Positions 1 to 8,560 of a stretch of DNA of 64,000 bases are shown here, in pieces. Within the stretch, counting starts at the first letter, position 1; the number at the start of each line of letters is the position of its first letter. The stretch comes from Actinomadura pelletieri DSM 43383 (lineage in GTDB: Bacteria > Actinomycetota > Actinomycetes > Streptosporangiales > Streptosporangiaceae). The translations under genes and the position numbers were made by a program. Below the pieces are notes generated by a model, which was not told the origin of the DNA, ran no database searches, and worked only from the letters and a program-made list of their open reading frames with translations. The stretch lies in NCBI RefSeq assembly GCF_003634705.1, contig NZ_RBWU01000001.1:62001-126000 (forward strand). The letters run 5' to 3'.

Positions 1-140
1 ACGTGCCAGGCGAGGTGAGCGAGTTGTTCTTCGGAAGGAACGCTGCCAGTGGAGATGCCAATGGTCGCGGCCGCAACCGCGACCCGGCGGTCACGCATTT
101 CGGCGAACCGGTCATAGGTGACGGCCGGGACGATGGTCAT
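1..140 (-). CDS. Partial gene at left edge, unknown function
   Basis: First 46 codons of a leftward gene cut by the window edge. The ATG at 140 lies 7 bases past the stop of the radical SAM gene, so it is the last visible member of the operon that begins at 3958. The visible N-terminus reads MTIVPAVTYDRFAEMRDRR. I recognise no family. The upstream AGGT is only a weak ribosome site. That it belongs to the radical SAM operon is inferred from spacing and strand. Confidence 0.6.
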   Translation of the reverse strand, partial: MTIVPAVTYDRFAEMRDRRVAVAAATIGISTGSVPSEEQLAHLAWH

Positions 141-147
141 TGTCGAG

Positions 148-1167
148 TTACCTGCCTTGTGGCTTGTCCCCAAGGGGAACGTCAACGATGGAGGTGTAGG
201 CCGGGCCGTGGGATCGCTCAGCAAGGACGGTGTTCCACGCATCGACCATCTGGTCCTGGACACCTAGCGCTTCCTCATGGGGTGTGCGCATCCGTGGCCC
301 AACCGGGCCGAAGACGGTGATTTGAAGAGGAACCACCCGCCAGGGAAGGTACTCGTCGATGTCTTGCAGACGATCGACGAACCGCCGCATCACATCGAGT
401 GGCGCTACCGGCGGTGTTGGGGTAGTAAGCGTGACGTAGCAGTAGATGTCCATTCCAGTTCGCACTAGGCGGCGCAGAAGGTCAAATTGCCGGTCGAAAT
501 GTTTGGCGGGCGCTCCGGTGTTGAACGCAAACGAGTCGTGGTCGAATCCTTTCAGGCAGCATACGCGGCCGTAGTTTGCAGTGTTTGAGAGCCTGCTGAT
601 CTCTTCGTCGCGCAGGTAGCGGAACAGGTAGTCATTGCTGAGGTTATCGTCACTCCAGAGATATACCTGAGTGGCGAGTCCTGCGTCGTTTAGTGCATCG
701 AGCATCCAGACGGTCCATTCGGGAACTAGGTCGGGTTGACCGCCGGACAGATCGATGATCGCAGGCCTGTGGTTTGCGGGTAGCTGCTGGAACAGAGCGA
801 CCAGGTGCTCAGCGGTAACCCAGCGGGAGTGGTCCCGATGTCCGGCCAGCAGATTGAATGGCACGAAGCAGTACCAGCATCGCCAGTTGCAGACCGCGTT
901 CTGGTATACGAGCGCGGGCATCATCTGGGGTGGCCGGGGTAAGCCAAGCTTTTGCGCCGCCGGTGCGATGGGCAAAGGATTGTCGGGCCAGCGGGTTGAG
1001 GTGGCTTGGCGGAAATGGCGGATGCGGCCGAGTCCTTCGCAGACCACCGCTTCGGAAAGGTCGGGCTCTTGGTCGGAGTTGGCGAGGACGGATACCAGGA
1101 GTCGGCGACGGCTGGGGTCGATAGCGGCCTCGCGCAGTCGCTCAGCGAACGTGTCAGGGTCGCGCAT
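148..1167 (-). CDS. Radical SAM enzyme
   Basis: A 339-aa protein with the radical SAM cluster motif CNWRCWYC (Cys93, Cys97, Cys100, spacing CX3CX2C), which binds a [4Fe-4S] cluster and cleaves S-adenosylmethionine. The usual GGEP motif that contacts SAM is replaced by SGGQPDL (residues 141-147), an unusual Glu-to-Gln change. Extra cysteines (Cys43, and a CC pair in the middle) could hold a second cluster. The start lies 2 bases after the stop of the upstream DUF4186 gene, so the two are probably translated together. The motif surroundings do not match viperin (CNYxCxFCFHT). The substrate is unknown; modification of a nucleotide, tRNA or peptide are all possible. Confidence 0.85.
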   Translation of the reverse strand: MRDPDTFAERLREAAIDPSRRRLLVSVLANSDQEPDLSEAVVCEGLGRIRHFRQATSTRWPDNPLPIAPAAQKLGLPRPPQMMPALVYQNAVCNWRCWYCFVPFNLLAGHRDHSRWVTAEHLVALFQQLPANHRPAIIDLSGGQPDLVPEWTVWMLDALNDAGLATQVYLWSDDNLSNDYLFRYLRDEEISRLSNTANYGRVCCLKGFDHDSFAFNTGAPAKHFDRQFDLLRRLVRTGMDIYCYVTLTTPTPPVAPLDVMRRFVDRLQDIDEYLPWRVVPLQITVFGPVGPRMRTPHEEALGVQDQMVDAWNTVLAERSHGPAYTSIVDVPLGDKPQGR

Positions 1168-1169
1168 GA

Positions 1170-1982
1170 TTACGAGGCATGGGGGTGGACGAGGTCGGTG
1201 ACCTTCATGTTGAGCACCGGCGCTGTGGGGAGCATGCGCAGGTTGCTGTGCGCATTTGCGGCTGTGCGACGACGTGGCGGGATGTACCGCCCATCCTCGG
1301 GCAGGTCAGGGAGTCGTGCGTTGAGGTAGCGGCGGGCGAGCTCAGACAGGTAGGAGATTTCAGCATCGGTGAGGGGGCGGCCCTTGCCGATGCCGTGCCA
1401 ATACTGCGCACATGTTCGGCAACAGGCGGCGACGGCGTGCAGCGCGTAGTCGATCGCGTTGGCCTTCTCTCGCGACGTCGGAGTTTGTGTGCCATCTCGG
1501 AAGGGCTCGGCCTTGCCGATCCGGCTACGAACGAATCTAGGGATCCTGGCGTGAAGTTCTCGGCGGCCGGCCCGGTAGGCGTAGTCAAGGGCCTTCTGTC
1601 CGAATGGGACGTGCCAGAAGTAGTGGCGGATCGCCTCGGTTTGCAGTGCGGCGAACGTGTGGTCGATGTCGGCCATGTCGCGCTGGCCGGTGCGCTCCAG
1701 CGACACGAGGGGCTGATGACATTCGCGGCAAGCGCCAGGTCCGAGCAGGCGAGCCAGCTTCTTGGTCAGCCGATAGCAGTGCAGGCCGTGGCCGCACGAG
1801 GTCATGGTACAGCGGATCTTAACCTTGTCGAAGTCGCGCCATACGCCCTCGGGAGAGGCGTCGGCGGCCGAGGCGCTCCATTTGGGCGGGAGCTCGGGAA
1901 GGGGTTTGGTGGGGAAAGGCAGGCTGTCTGGCGGATTCGCGGCTGTGCGGGGTCGGCCGGTGTCATCGTGGTGGCCGGTCAT
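1170..1982 (-). CDS. DUF4186 domain protein with N-terminal cysteine cluster
   Basis: A 270-aa protein. Its C-terminal half carries the hallmarks I associate with DUF4186: an FRDGTQTP segment, a CC-x2-C cluster (Cys187, Cys188, Cys191) followed by YWHGIGKGRPL. The N-terminal half adds a probable metal site (Cys58, Cys63, Cys69, Cys85, Cys88), which makes the protein longer than the usual roughly 120-aa DUF4186 protein. It sits between the XRE/ImmA gene (67-base gap) and the radical SAM gene (2-base gap) in one leftward run. The tight coupling suggests a partner or substrate-recognition role for the radical SAM enzyme. The biochemical role is not known. Confidence 0.75.
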   Translation of the reverse strand: MTGHHDDTGRPRTAANPPDSLPFPTKPLPELPPKWSASAADASPEGVWRDFDKVKIRCTMTSCGHGLHCYRLTKKLARLLGPGACRECHQPLVSLERTGQRDMADIDHTFAALQTEAIRHYFWHVPFGQKALDYAYRAGRRELHARIPRFVRSRIGKAEPFRDGTQTPTSREKANAIDYALHAVAACCRTCAQYWHGIGKGRPLTDAEISYLSELARRYLNARLPDLPEDGRYIPPRRRTAANAHSNLRMLPTAPVLNMKVTDLVHPHAS

Positions 1983-2048
1983 CGGGCACCTCCCTCAGAC
2001 GATGAGGCGTCGGTCTTTAGCCGGCGCGAGCTTTCGATGCATGTGCCC

Positions 2049-3521
2049 CTATGAAGCCAAGGCGTCAAAGAGCGCTGAGCGATCAACGGAATCGAGGGCG
2101 TTGAAATCGAGCTGGGTCAGTAGCTGGTCGGTTACATTTCGCCATGGGTTGCGCTGGATCTGGAAGGTGCTGGCCGTACCCCACCAGTTGATCCCACGCC
2201 GACCGAGTTGGAAGGCTAGGTAATTGGCGAGGATGTCTACCGGAACCTCGGCGTTGTCGGCGACCGCAGGGACGACGGCCTTGAGGCGTTCGACGGATCC
2301 TTCCGCGGCCTGTACAGCCTGGGCAAGGACTGCGTCGCCGCGCCCGAACAGCAGCACATCGGCTGCGAATGCGTGTGCGCGCTGCTCCTCAGGATTGTCG
2401 CTCCAGGTATCGATGTCTCCCAGCTCGACCCAAGTCCTCAGCTCGCCACGGGTGCGATCGGCCAGATGGCAGAGCTCGTGCAGCAGGAGTGCCAGCCATC
2501 GCGCCACCGAGTCGCTGCTGTGCTTGACGACGATGACGCTGCGTCCATCCCGGCTGAAGCAAGCGCCGTGAAACGCGCCGGGATCCCGCAACGCCAATAC
2601 AGGAACGCCGATGTCAGCCGCGTAGCGCAAGGTCGCCAGGAAGAGTTCCTGGGAATCGGGCGGCACCGTCACCGTGTCGGGCCGCGTAGCGGCGGCGATG
2701 GCATCGATCGCAGCGCGAACAGATTGCGCGTCACCCGGAAGGCGTGGCCGTGACAGGTGCTCGGTCGCCCGCAGCACGAGGTCGGCCAGGCTCTCGGCGT
2801 AGCGGGTGTAGGCGTCCAACGAACCATGAGCAGCGTTGCGAGGGGCGTTGAATCGCCCCGTAGTCGCAAGTGCGGGCGCCGGTCCAGATGAAAGGAGCTG
2901 CTGTACTGGAATGTTGAGCAGACGAGCTGCGCGCTCGGCAGCCGCCAACACCTTGGCCGGCCCGGCGTCTCCAGGCACATCTCGCAACAACCGGCGATCG
3001 ACCACGCGTCGGTCGAAGCCCAACGAGAGCAAGCGTTTGCGCAGTCGTGACACGGGCGCCTCGTTGACCGGCAGCTGCAGATCTCCCACAAATTCGACAC
3101 CAAGCGCCGCCGTAATCTCCCGCAACCGGGTCAGCGAAGCACTGGCGTACCGCTCAGCTTCGTATCGCTGGATCTGCTGCTCCTTCATGCCGAGCCGTTC
3201 AGCCAGATCGCGCTGAGACATCCCCGCTGCGATACGTGCACGGATCAGTGCATCGGGCAGTTCCTCAAGAGAAGAGACACCAGTTGCCGCGACTTGCCCC
3301 TCCTGTAGCTGCTGGTACTGCATGAGCTGACTGTCCAAGTCGGCGAGCTGCCCTGCGATGGAAGCACGCTGAAGCTCAAGGACCTGGGCACCCGGGGCGT
3401 TCGGATCGGGCTGGACGTCAAGAGCCAAGGCGGCGTTGCGGTTGATGAGTTCGTCGAGGGATTGGGCCAGCAAATTTCGCTGGCGCATAGTCGCGCGATA
3501 CTGACGCTCATTGCGGATCAT
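2049..3521 (-). CDS. XRE-family regulator with ImmA/IrrE metallopeptidase domain
   Basis: A 490-aa protein. Residues 1-75 are helical with likely coiled coil. Residues 90-145 form an XRE helix-turn-helix (IAAGMSQRDLAERLGM region). The C-terminal half is an ImmA/IrrE-type zinc peptidase with HELCH (His348, Glu349, His352). Members of this family cleave or sense partner regulators, for example in ICE and toxin-antitoxin control. The stop of the upstream DUF6932 gene overlaps this start by 4 bases (ATGA), so the two products are probably made in step, like a toxin-antitoxin or regulator-sensor pair. The protein is longer than classic ImmA (about 170 aa) because of the fused DNA-binding part. Confidence 0.88.
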   Translation of the reverse strand: MIRNERQYRATMRQRNLLAQSLDELINRNAALALDVQPDPNAPGAQVLELQRASIAGQLADLDSQLMQYQQLQEGQVAATGVSSLEELPDALIRARIAAGMSQRDLAERLGMKEQQIQRYEAERYASASLTRLREITAALGVEFVGDLQLPVNEAPVSRLRKRLLSLGFDRRVVDRRLLRDVPGDAGPAKVLAAAERAARLLNIPVQQLLSSGPAPALATTGRFNAPRNAAHGSLDAYTRYAESLADLVLRATEHLSRPRLPGDAQSVRAAIDAIAAATRPDTVTVPPDSQELFLATLRYAADIGVPVLALRDPGAFHGACFSRDGRSVIVVKHSSDSVARWLALLLHELCHLADRTRGELRTWVELGDIDTWSDNPEEQRAHAFAADVLLFGRGDAVLAQAVQAAEGSVERLKAVVPAVADNAEVPVDILANYLAFQLGRRGINWWGTASTFQIQRNPWRNVTDQLLTQLDFNALDSVDRSALFDALAS

Positions 3522-3958
3522 GGGAGTGTCCTTAGGTCAAGCAGCACGATTCCCTTCGAATCACCGTTCTCGTCGTGCTGGAAAAACTCACAAAACGACA
3601 ACCCACTTGCGAGTTCAAAACCCGCAAGCAGCTCGCCGCCGTACTTGGCCTTCTGCCGGTACCGTCCATTCTGAAGGTCGGCGAGGTCGATGAAAACGGG
3701 ATCGATCTTGGTTAGATCGGCGCCCACCGGATCCCAAGCGCCGTCCCAGTCCGTCGGGTCCTCCTTGGCGGTCACGAAGCTTCCCCCCAACCACATGCGG
3801 TCGATCTTGGCCGCCCTGAGACTCTTGGCGGCCGCAAGCAGCCCAACAAGTAGCCACTCGCGCCGTGGCGAACCGCCGAAGCGCCGCACTACCTCATCCC
3901 ATGAGGCCTCGTGCACCCCAGGCGGCAGGACGCCTGCGGGTGTCAACGGGGGAAGCAT
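3518..3958 (-). CDS. DUF6932-like protein
   Basis: The 146-aa reading starts at the ATG at 3958 (MLPPLTPAGVLPPGVHEASW). The frame stays open to 4351, but the upstream part is low-complexity shadow of another region. The LPPGVHEASWDEV start, a WLGGSFVTAKEDPTDWDG stretch and a C-terminal FFQ segment match what I know of DUF6932, a small family often encoded beside toxin-antitoxin or defence genes and possibly a nucleotidyltransferase-fold relative. It is the first gene of the leftward operon and overlaps the XRE/ImmA gene by 4 bases. The function is unproven. Confidence 0.7.
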   Translation of the reverse strand: MLPPLTPAGVLPPGVHEASWDEVVRRFGGSPRREWLLVGLLAAAKSLRAAKIDRMWLGGSFVTAKEDPTDWDGAWDPVGADLTKIDPVFIDLADLQNGRYRQKAKYGGELLAGFELASGLSFCEFFQHDENGDSKGIVLLDLRTLP

Positions 3959-4022
3959 GAACACAACATAATCGTTGTGGTGGAGGATGTCCAGTAGATC
4001 CCTTGACAGGCCCAGCCCACCG

Positions 4023-4442
4023 CTAGTAGTTCGACGCCTGGAGGATGCGCGGGTGCTGTGTGTGAAGCGTCCCGTCGGTGACCGCGACGACGTATCCTGC
4101 GGCCGACTCGATCCACAGCGAGTACCGCGACCCGTCAACGCCCGCGCGGCGGGTGACCTCGTTCCGGACCGGTGCAAGCCGGACCCGCTCCTCCTCGGTC
4201 GGAGGACGGCAGCGCAGCATCGACGGGGCGAATCAGGACTCGGCGCGGCCCCAGAAGACGACCACGTCGGACCCGAGCCAGCCGAGCACCACCAGCGGGC
4301 CGATCGGGACGGCGACCGCCCACCAGCAGGACGACGACCAGACTCGTTCAAGAACCACGGCAGTCCGAAGATCAGCCGGGAGACCGACGCGCCGTCGATC
4401 GTCCGGCGGCGGCGCGGCCAGGAGCGCCTGTGCGCAGGTCAT
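4023..4442 (-). pseudogene. Remnant of M48-family metallopeptidase
   Basis: Two short frames together recall an actinobacterial membrane M48 peptidase. The part starting at 4442 contains a hydrophobic segment (WWAVAVPIGPLVVLGWLGS). The part at 4220-4023 reads RPPTEEERVRLAPVRNEV followed by RYSLWIESAAGYVVAVTDG, which resembles the region just before the HExxH motif in these peptidases. The segment between WIE and AAG is shortened and the HExxH domain is missing, so the gene is frameshifted and truncated. Its ATG overlaps the stop of the upstream gene (ATGA), as in an old operon. The family assignment is by memory of motif order only. Confidence 0.45.
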
Positions 4443-4924
4443 GAGCGCTCGCCGATCTCGCCGAGGAGGGACACCAGGTCGCGTTTCCCCGCGCGCGCCG
4501 CCATCCGGTGCAGCTCAGCGAAGTCGACCTCGCCGAGCCCACCTGCCGGGCCGATCTTGGCGATCCGCTGGTCGAAGTCGGCGCGCCTGATGTTCGGCCG
4601 GGTGTAGGACTCGATCCGGCACAGCAGGGCGCGGCGGCGGACCGTCTCGCCCTCGCACCAGACCTGGAAGAAGTCGGTGCCCCCAACGACGAACGGCCCG
4701 AGCTTGTACAGCGACACCGGGTCGCTGCCTTCGAACGCCGACGCGGGGAGGGTGACGCGGAGCATGCCGTCCGGCTGTCGCCGCAGGTGGACGGCGTCCA
4801 GGCCGCGGTCGCGCAGCCAGTCGCGGGCCCGGGGCTCGTCGCGGCCGTCCCGAGCGGCGGACTCCTCGTTCTCGATCAGCACGGCGAGGTCGAACCCGCC
4901 GTACATCCGGGTGACGTTCACCAC
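4439..4924 (-). CDS. Hypothetical protein
   Basis: A 161-aa protein, start taken at the GTG at 4924 (ATG at 4906 is an alternative). It is soluble, charged and without signal peptide or membrane segments. It contains two segments of alternating hydrophobic residues (LRVTLPASAFEG and SLYKLGPFVVGGTDFFQVW) suggesting a beta-rich fold. The C-terminal stretch EVDFAELHRMAARAGKRDL is helical. I do not recognise the family. Its stop overlaps the start of the decayed M48-like frame downstream, so the two probably formed an operon. Confidence 0.6.
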   Translation of the reverse strand: MVNVTRMYGGFDLAVLIENEESAARDGRDEPRARDWLRDRGLDAVHLRRQPDGMLRVTLPASAFEGSDPVSLYKLGPFVVGGTDFFQVWCEGETVRRRALLCRIESYTRPNIRRADFDQRIAKIGPAGGLGEVDFAELHRMAARAGKRDLVSLLGEIGERS

Positions 4925-4971
4925 CGTCCGGCACGCGATGCTCCATTTGGGCTCGATGGCCCGGCCGCAGG

Positions 4972-5739
4972 CTAGCCGCCCGTCCCGGCCCGGGAGCGGT
5001 CAGCCCCGGCGGTCGCCGACACGGCACCCCGGGCACTCAGCCAGTCCGCCAGCTCAGCGGCGCCCCCGCGACGCGCGGCCTCCAGAGGGGTCAGGCCCTC
5101 GTGGCCGACCCAGTTGATGTTCGCACCAGACTCCAGCAGGTACGCGGCGACCGGACGCTGCCCGCCGTGGCAGGCGTGCCACAGCGCGTTCGTGACCTCA
5201 CCCGGTTTGGGCGCAGGCTCGGTCTCGACGAGCTCACGGACCCGGGTCAGGTCACCGAGCGCGGCGGCCTGCCACAGTGTCGCGGTCGCGCCGCGTTCCA
5301 CCAGGCGGCGGGCGGCATTCCAGTTCCGAAACGCCACCGCATCGGCCAGCGGCGTCCCGCCCCCGGTCACCGCCCCATCCGCCTCGATATCGGCGCCCGC
5401 GTCCAAGAGCGCGTCCAGCACCGGGACGTCGTCACTACTGGCTGCCCAATGCAGCACCGTTTCACTGTGCGGCCCGGCAAAGCGACCGTTGACCGGCGTG
5501 CCCGCGGCCACCAGCACACCGACACTCTGCGGACCGTTCGGAAAGTGCCCGGGCCAGTCGGTGGCCACGTGCAGAAGCGTCCGTGACATCCCCTCCGAGA
5601 TCCCCAGCCGCACAGCCGCTAAGCCAGGATGCTCGGCCAAGAGCACCCGCAGACCGTCAACGTCGCCCTCCCGGATCGCCTCCGTGGCCGCCACCGCGAC
5701 CGGATCGCCAGGATCCAGGTAGGACGCGCAGTTCCTCAT
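4972..5739 (-). CDS. Ankyrin-repeat protein
   Basis: A 255-aa soluble protein built of ankyrin repeats. Recognisable units include TVLHWAASSDDVPVLDALLD, GTPLADAVAFRNWNAARRLV, and a final unit with GHEGLTPLEAARRGGAAELA. The proline- and glycine-rich tail after residue 235 is probably disordered. Ankyrin repeats mediate protein-protein contacts; no catalytic domain is present. It is transcribed leftward, 47 bases from the next gene, and ends the small gene group that begins at 3958 on the same strand. The partner is unknown. Confidence 0.85.
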   Translation of the reverse strand: MRNCASYLDPGDPVAVAATEAIREGDVDGLRVLLAEHPGLAAVRLGISEGMSRTLLHVATDWPGHFPNGPQSVGVLVAAGTPVNGRFAGPHSETVLHWAASSDDVPVLDALLDAGADIEADGAVTGGGTPLADAVAFRNWNAARRLVERGATATLWQAAALGDLTRVRELVETEPAPKPGEVTNALWHACHGGQRPVAAYLLESGANINWVGHEGLTPLEAARRGGAAELADWLSARGAVSATAGADRSRAGTGG

Positions 5740-5935
5740 CCCCCCATCATCGCCGCACGGTCAAAGCCCCGCGCAACGCTTCGCCGCAGACGTCCAAAGG
5801 CACAGGCCCAGAGATCAAGCAGTTAAGGCTGGGGAGCCTCGGCCGCCCGTAAAGCGGCATGGGCCGTGCCGGGGCCAAGCGGCATGGACGACATAGCGAC
5901 CGGCAAGGAGATGAAGAACCCCGGACAGCCTGCCC

Positions 5936-6229
5936 TCACGGTCCGCCGAGATCACCACAAAGCAGTAGCTGCTCAAGCAGTAGAACATCAGGCATGTCAC
6001 AAACGGACGGGCGGCCATCCCCGGCCATTTTGTCTTCGCACACGGCCATGCACTGGCCGGCGCTTCTGCGGACAAACGGCTCTTCGCGGCACCCCCGCGT
6101 GGGCACTACTCCTGATATGTGCGGCTCAGAGCCCAGTCGATCGCAGAACGCCTGGAAGGCGTGGCCCTCCAACGAAGCGATCAGACTTGCAATGGTCTTT
6201 CTGAGGCTGTTAACGTCCATGAGCATCAT
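5936..6229 (-). CDS. Unassigned short reading frame
   Basis: A 97-codon frame starting with ATGATG behind an AGGA site. The first 40 residues (SLRKTIASLIASLEGHAFQA and onward) look like a plausible helical domain. The second half is rich in cysteine and arginine, unlike a folded protein. It may be the 5' remnant of a longer gene that has lost its frame. Nothing else is seen between 5740 and 6272. Confidence 0.3.
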   Translation of the reverse strand: MMLMDVNSLRKTIASLIASLEGHAFQAFCDRLGSEPHISGVVPTRGCREEPFVRRSAGQCMAVCEDKMAGDGRPSVCDMPDVLLLEQLLLCGDLGGP

Positions 6230-6272
6230 TATCCTGCCTTGCAGAGCTGGACCTCTGGCCTACCTCAGCCTC

Positions 6273-7190
6273 CTACTCTTCCTCCACCCCCGCCAACACC
6301 TGCAATGCTGCGGCCCGATGAGCACCACTCAGACTAGCGATATCCCGCAGGCCCTTGGAGGGATCATAACTGTCCGGCTTGACGAGCTGCCGTCGTCGCA
6401 CCCAAACGTCCTGTGGACGCAGCATGTAGTTGGTGGTCAGGATGGTAACGCCATGAGCCAGCAAGAACTCCACGACGCGCATAAGCTTGTCGCTGTTGCG
6501 AGAGAAGCGGCTCAGCGCCGGAACGAAGATCGGTATATTCTCGGTCGTGACTTGCTGGAGCACCTCAATAAGATGATGGTCGAAGCGGGGATCAATGGCA
6601 CTGAATACGGTTTTTGGGATGCCCTCATCCGTTTGCCTGGCCGCAGCATGCTCGTCGGATGAGGGTAGATCTGGCACTGGAGCTTCGGGTGCCCGGTAGC
6701 CACTACGGCCTCCACTGGCGAAGGTTTCGGCTACGGCCGAGAGACACGTCCACGCTCGTGGGTACTTGGTATCGAGGTCAGTGAAGGGACTGTCGCCTGG
6801 TACGGGCAAAGGATCTCGACGCCGGGCTGCCAACAGATGGGACAGCGGGCCAGCGGCCATGCGAGTGAGCGCCCTCAGCCCGTCAGCGTTAACGAGATGC
6901 TGGACATGCACCTCTTCCAGCTTGCTGTTGCGCACGACAACAGTGACGGCGGCCTTCAGTTCGAGCGGAGCGTCCAGTGGCTCGTGATCAAAGACCTCTT
7001 CGATGAACGGCGTAATCAGCACATCCTGCTGACTGCGCTGATCCAAGGCAGCGAACGCCTCGGCGCGACCAAGGATGTCATCACAAATGGCCTGTGCTTC
7101 AGCCGTCTGAACCTGGCACACCTCCTGAAGAAATTCAGGCACTACCTCACGACAGAACGTGGTCATGTGTTGGGGATCAGGCTCAGCCAT
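6273..7190 (-). CDS. Hypothetical protein with resolvase-like C-terminal segment
   Basis: 305 aa from the ATG at 7190, chosen over an upstream frame extension because AAGGA lies about ten bases before it. The N-terminal two thirds are helical and unrecognised. The segment PIFVPALSRFSRNSDKLMRV followed by EFLLAHGVTILTTNYML recalls the serine-recombinase catalytic fold, where the LSRFSRN and late beta-strand motifs lie, but the N-terminal catalytic serine region is not visible. It sits at the edge of the DUF2637/recombinase element. It could be an element-borne accessory protein or a diverged resolvase. Confidence 0.5.
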   Translation of the reverse strand: MAEPDPQHMTTFCREVVPEFLQEVCQVQTAEAQAICDDILGRAEAFAALDQRSQQDVLITPFIEEVFDHEPLDAPLELKAAVTVVVRNSKLEEVHVQHLVNADGLRALTRMAAGPLSHLLAARRRDPLPVPGDSPFTDLDTKYPRAWTCLSAVAETFASGGRSGYRAPEAPVPDLPSSDEHAAARQTDEGIPKTVFSAIDPRFDHHLIEVLQQVTTENIPIFVPALSRFSRNSDKLMRVVEFLLAHGVTILTTNYMLRPQDVWVRRRQLVKPDSYDPSKGLRDIASLSGAHRAAALQVLAGVEEE

Positions 7191-7381
7191 GGCTTCGTGT
7201 CCTTGAGTGGGGTAACTAGACTGCACCGTGCTACAGCCAATCGGTCGCCGGCTCACTCTAGTTTAGAGAGATTCAATGGGCGCCGACGGCCCACTTACCG
7301 TTCCACCACGCCGGGCCGTGGGTGACCATGTCCAAGGCGACGTGGTAGGTCGGCGTCGTCGCAGGTCTTACTTTTGGATAG

Positions 7382-8266
7382 TCAAGAGGCAACCGTGTCG
7401 AGGCGTCCGGTGCGGCCAGCCTGCTTGACCAGGCGTCCCCAGCGCTCGCTGCGCCCGAACCGGCTGCCGATCGCTTTCCCCGGCGGCAGATCCCCCTCCG
7501 GCGTGCGGTTGGCCACCGCCCACCGCCACGCGCGTCGCTGGATATCCACATCGCCTGTTCCCTCTGCACGAGATGAGGGTGAGCGCTGTACCGCCGCGCC
7601 ATCGGCTGCGCCACGCTCCTGGGACGATTCCGCGGAACGTATGAGGTCAAAGGCGCGGCCGCTATGAGACTTCTCTGAGGTCTTTCGCCGGGCGGCTGGC
7701 CTCCTCAGAGACTCCTCTGAGGGCGCTGGGGCCAAGCGGGGACCCTTATGAGAATCCTCAGAGCCCCGATGAGTCGCCGCAGAGATCCTATGAGCGGCCT
7801 CAGGAGTCCTATGTGCCGCATCCAATGTGACACCAGGGACAGCGTTGTCACGCCCCGTTTTCATCACGGCGGTGCGTCTGATCTGCCGCATCAGCAGCTC
7901 ATAGGCCCCGATTAGGGCGCAACTGGGCCAGGCGGCGATGAGGCGGCCGACCACCGATGGTTCGGCGACGGCGACGTTGGCGGCCAGACTGGCGGCGCTT
8001 CCCAGCACCAGCAGCGTCCACGGCAAAAGCCCGCTGCGGCGGCCCTGCCGGGAGTCGACCAGCAGGGACATCGAGGCCACCACGATCATCCCGTCCACGC
8101 TGACGGGCAGCAGCGCCGCCGTCCAGGACGTTTCTCCGTATCGCAGCACCAGTTGATACATGTGTTTGTAGCTGATCACTGCGGCTATGCCGGCCAGCAC
8201 GATGACGCTGACCGTGGAGGCCCACCGGATCACCTGGTCGGGGAGTGAAGGCTTGGTGTTCGCCAT
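7382..8266 (-). CDS. DUF2637 membrane protein (transfer/spread type)
   Basis: A 294-aa protein with about four membrane segments in residues 10-150 (VIVLAGIAAVISYKHMYQLV, an SVDGMIVVASMSLLVDSRQ stretch, LPWTLLVLGSAASLAANVAV), matching DUF2637 proteins of actinomycete integrative elements. The middle region is a hydrophilic linker with repeated AAHR/SEDSHK units. The C-terminus (RRAWRWAVANRTPEGDLPPG, then GSRFGRSERWGRLV) looks like a small DNA-binding fold. It lies downstream of the serine recombinase on the same strand. A second copy is at 40646-41668 and a tail fragment at 45778-45857. A role in intramycelial spread or transfer is inferred from family context. Confidence 0.8.
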   Translation of the reverse strand: MANTKPSLPDQVIRWASTVSVIVLAGIAAVISYKHMYQLVLRYGETSWTAALLPVSVDGMIVVASMSLLVDSRQGRRSGLLPWTLLVLGSAASLAANVAVAEPSVVGRLIAAWPSCALIGAYELLMRQIRRTAVMKTGRDNAVPGVTLDAAHRTPEAAHRISAATHRGSEDSHKGPRLAPAPSEESLRRPAARRKTSEKSHSGRAFDLIRSAESSQERGAADGAAVQRSPSSRAEGTGDVDIQRRAWRWAVANRTPEGDLPPGKAIGSRFGRSERWGRLVKQAGRTGRLDTVAS

Positions 8267-8272
8267 GGCGGC

Positions 8273-8362
8273 TCAGTCCTCCGCCTTGTCGACCGGGGCT
8301 GCGGTGTTTAGTGGGACTTCACCCAGGGGTAGAGTGATATATGGGGATTTGGTGCGTGTCCG
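8273..8362 (-). pseudogene. Small conserved frame upstream of DUF2637 gene, frameshifted
   Basis: Reading leftward to the TGA at 8273, the frame ends in KSPYITLPLGEVPLNTAAP followed by VDKAED. It matches the 35-codon ORF at 41674-41781. Most differences between the two copies fall in third codon positions, a sign of past protein selection. Compared with that copy, one G is missing near 8360, so no start codon connects to this frame. It lies 6 bases before the DUF2637 start. Confidence 0.45.
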
Positions 8363-8413
8363 ACTCGGACACAGAGTTTGTACATAATTGCCCGTTTTAA
8401 GGCATTCCAGAGC

Positions 8414-8476
8414 GCCCCTCGGGGCCTAGAATTCCCCGAAAGGGTCGGTCCCTTTACTGCTTGATCACCTCCTTTC
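8414..8476 (-). promoter_or_regulatory. Hairpins and 14-nt match to the 16S rRNA 3' end
   Basis: Between the recombinase stop and the DUF2637 gene the minus strand carries GAAAGGAGGTGATC (8463-8476), fully complementary to the 16S rRNA 3' tail. It is followed by an AAAGGG/CCCTTT inverted repeat (8439-8455) and a GCCCC/GGGGC repeat (8414-8425). No start codon lies at normal distance: the only frame begins GTGATCAAGCAG and stops at once. It could be a leader with attenuator-like folding or a strong ribosome-binding site for a lost gene. The rest of 8363-8560 holds nothing I recognise. Confidence 0.35.
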
Positions 8477-8560
8477 CGCCGCGGATGTGGGCGCCGTCAG
8501 CACCCGGCCATAGTCCGCGCACCAGAACGGCACATGCAACACCCGCGAAGCGTTGTGATA

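Noticed and set aside
148..1167. Radical SAM gene as a prokaryotic viperin
   Set aside because: The cluster motif surroundings (CNWRCWYCFVP) and the lack of the viperin CNYxCxFCFHT pattern do not fit, and no nucleotide kinase gene is visible beside it.
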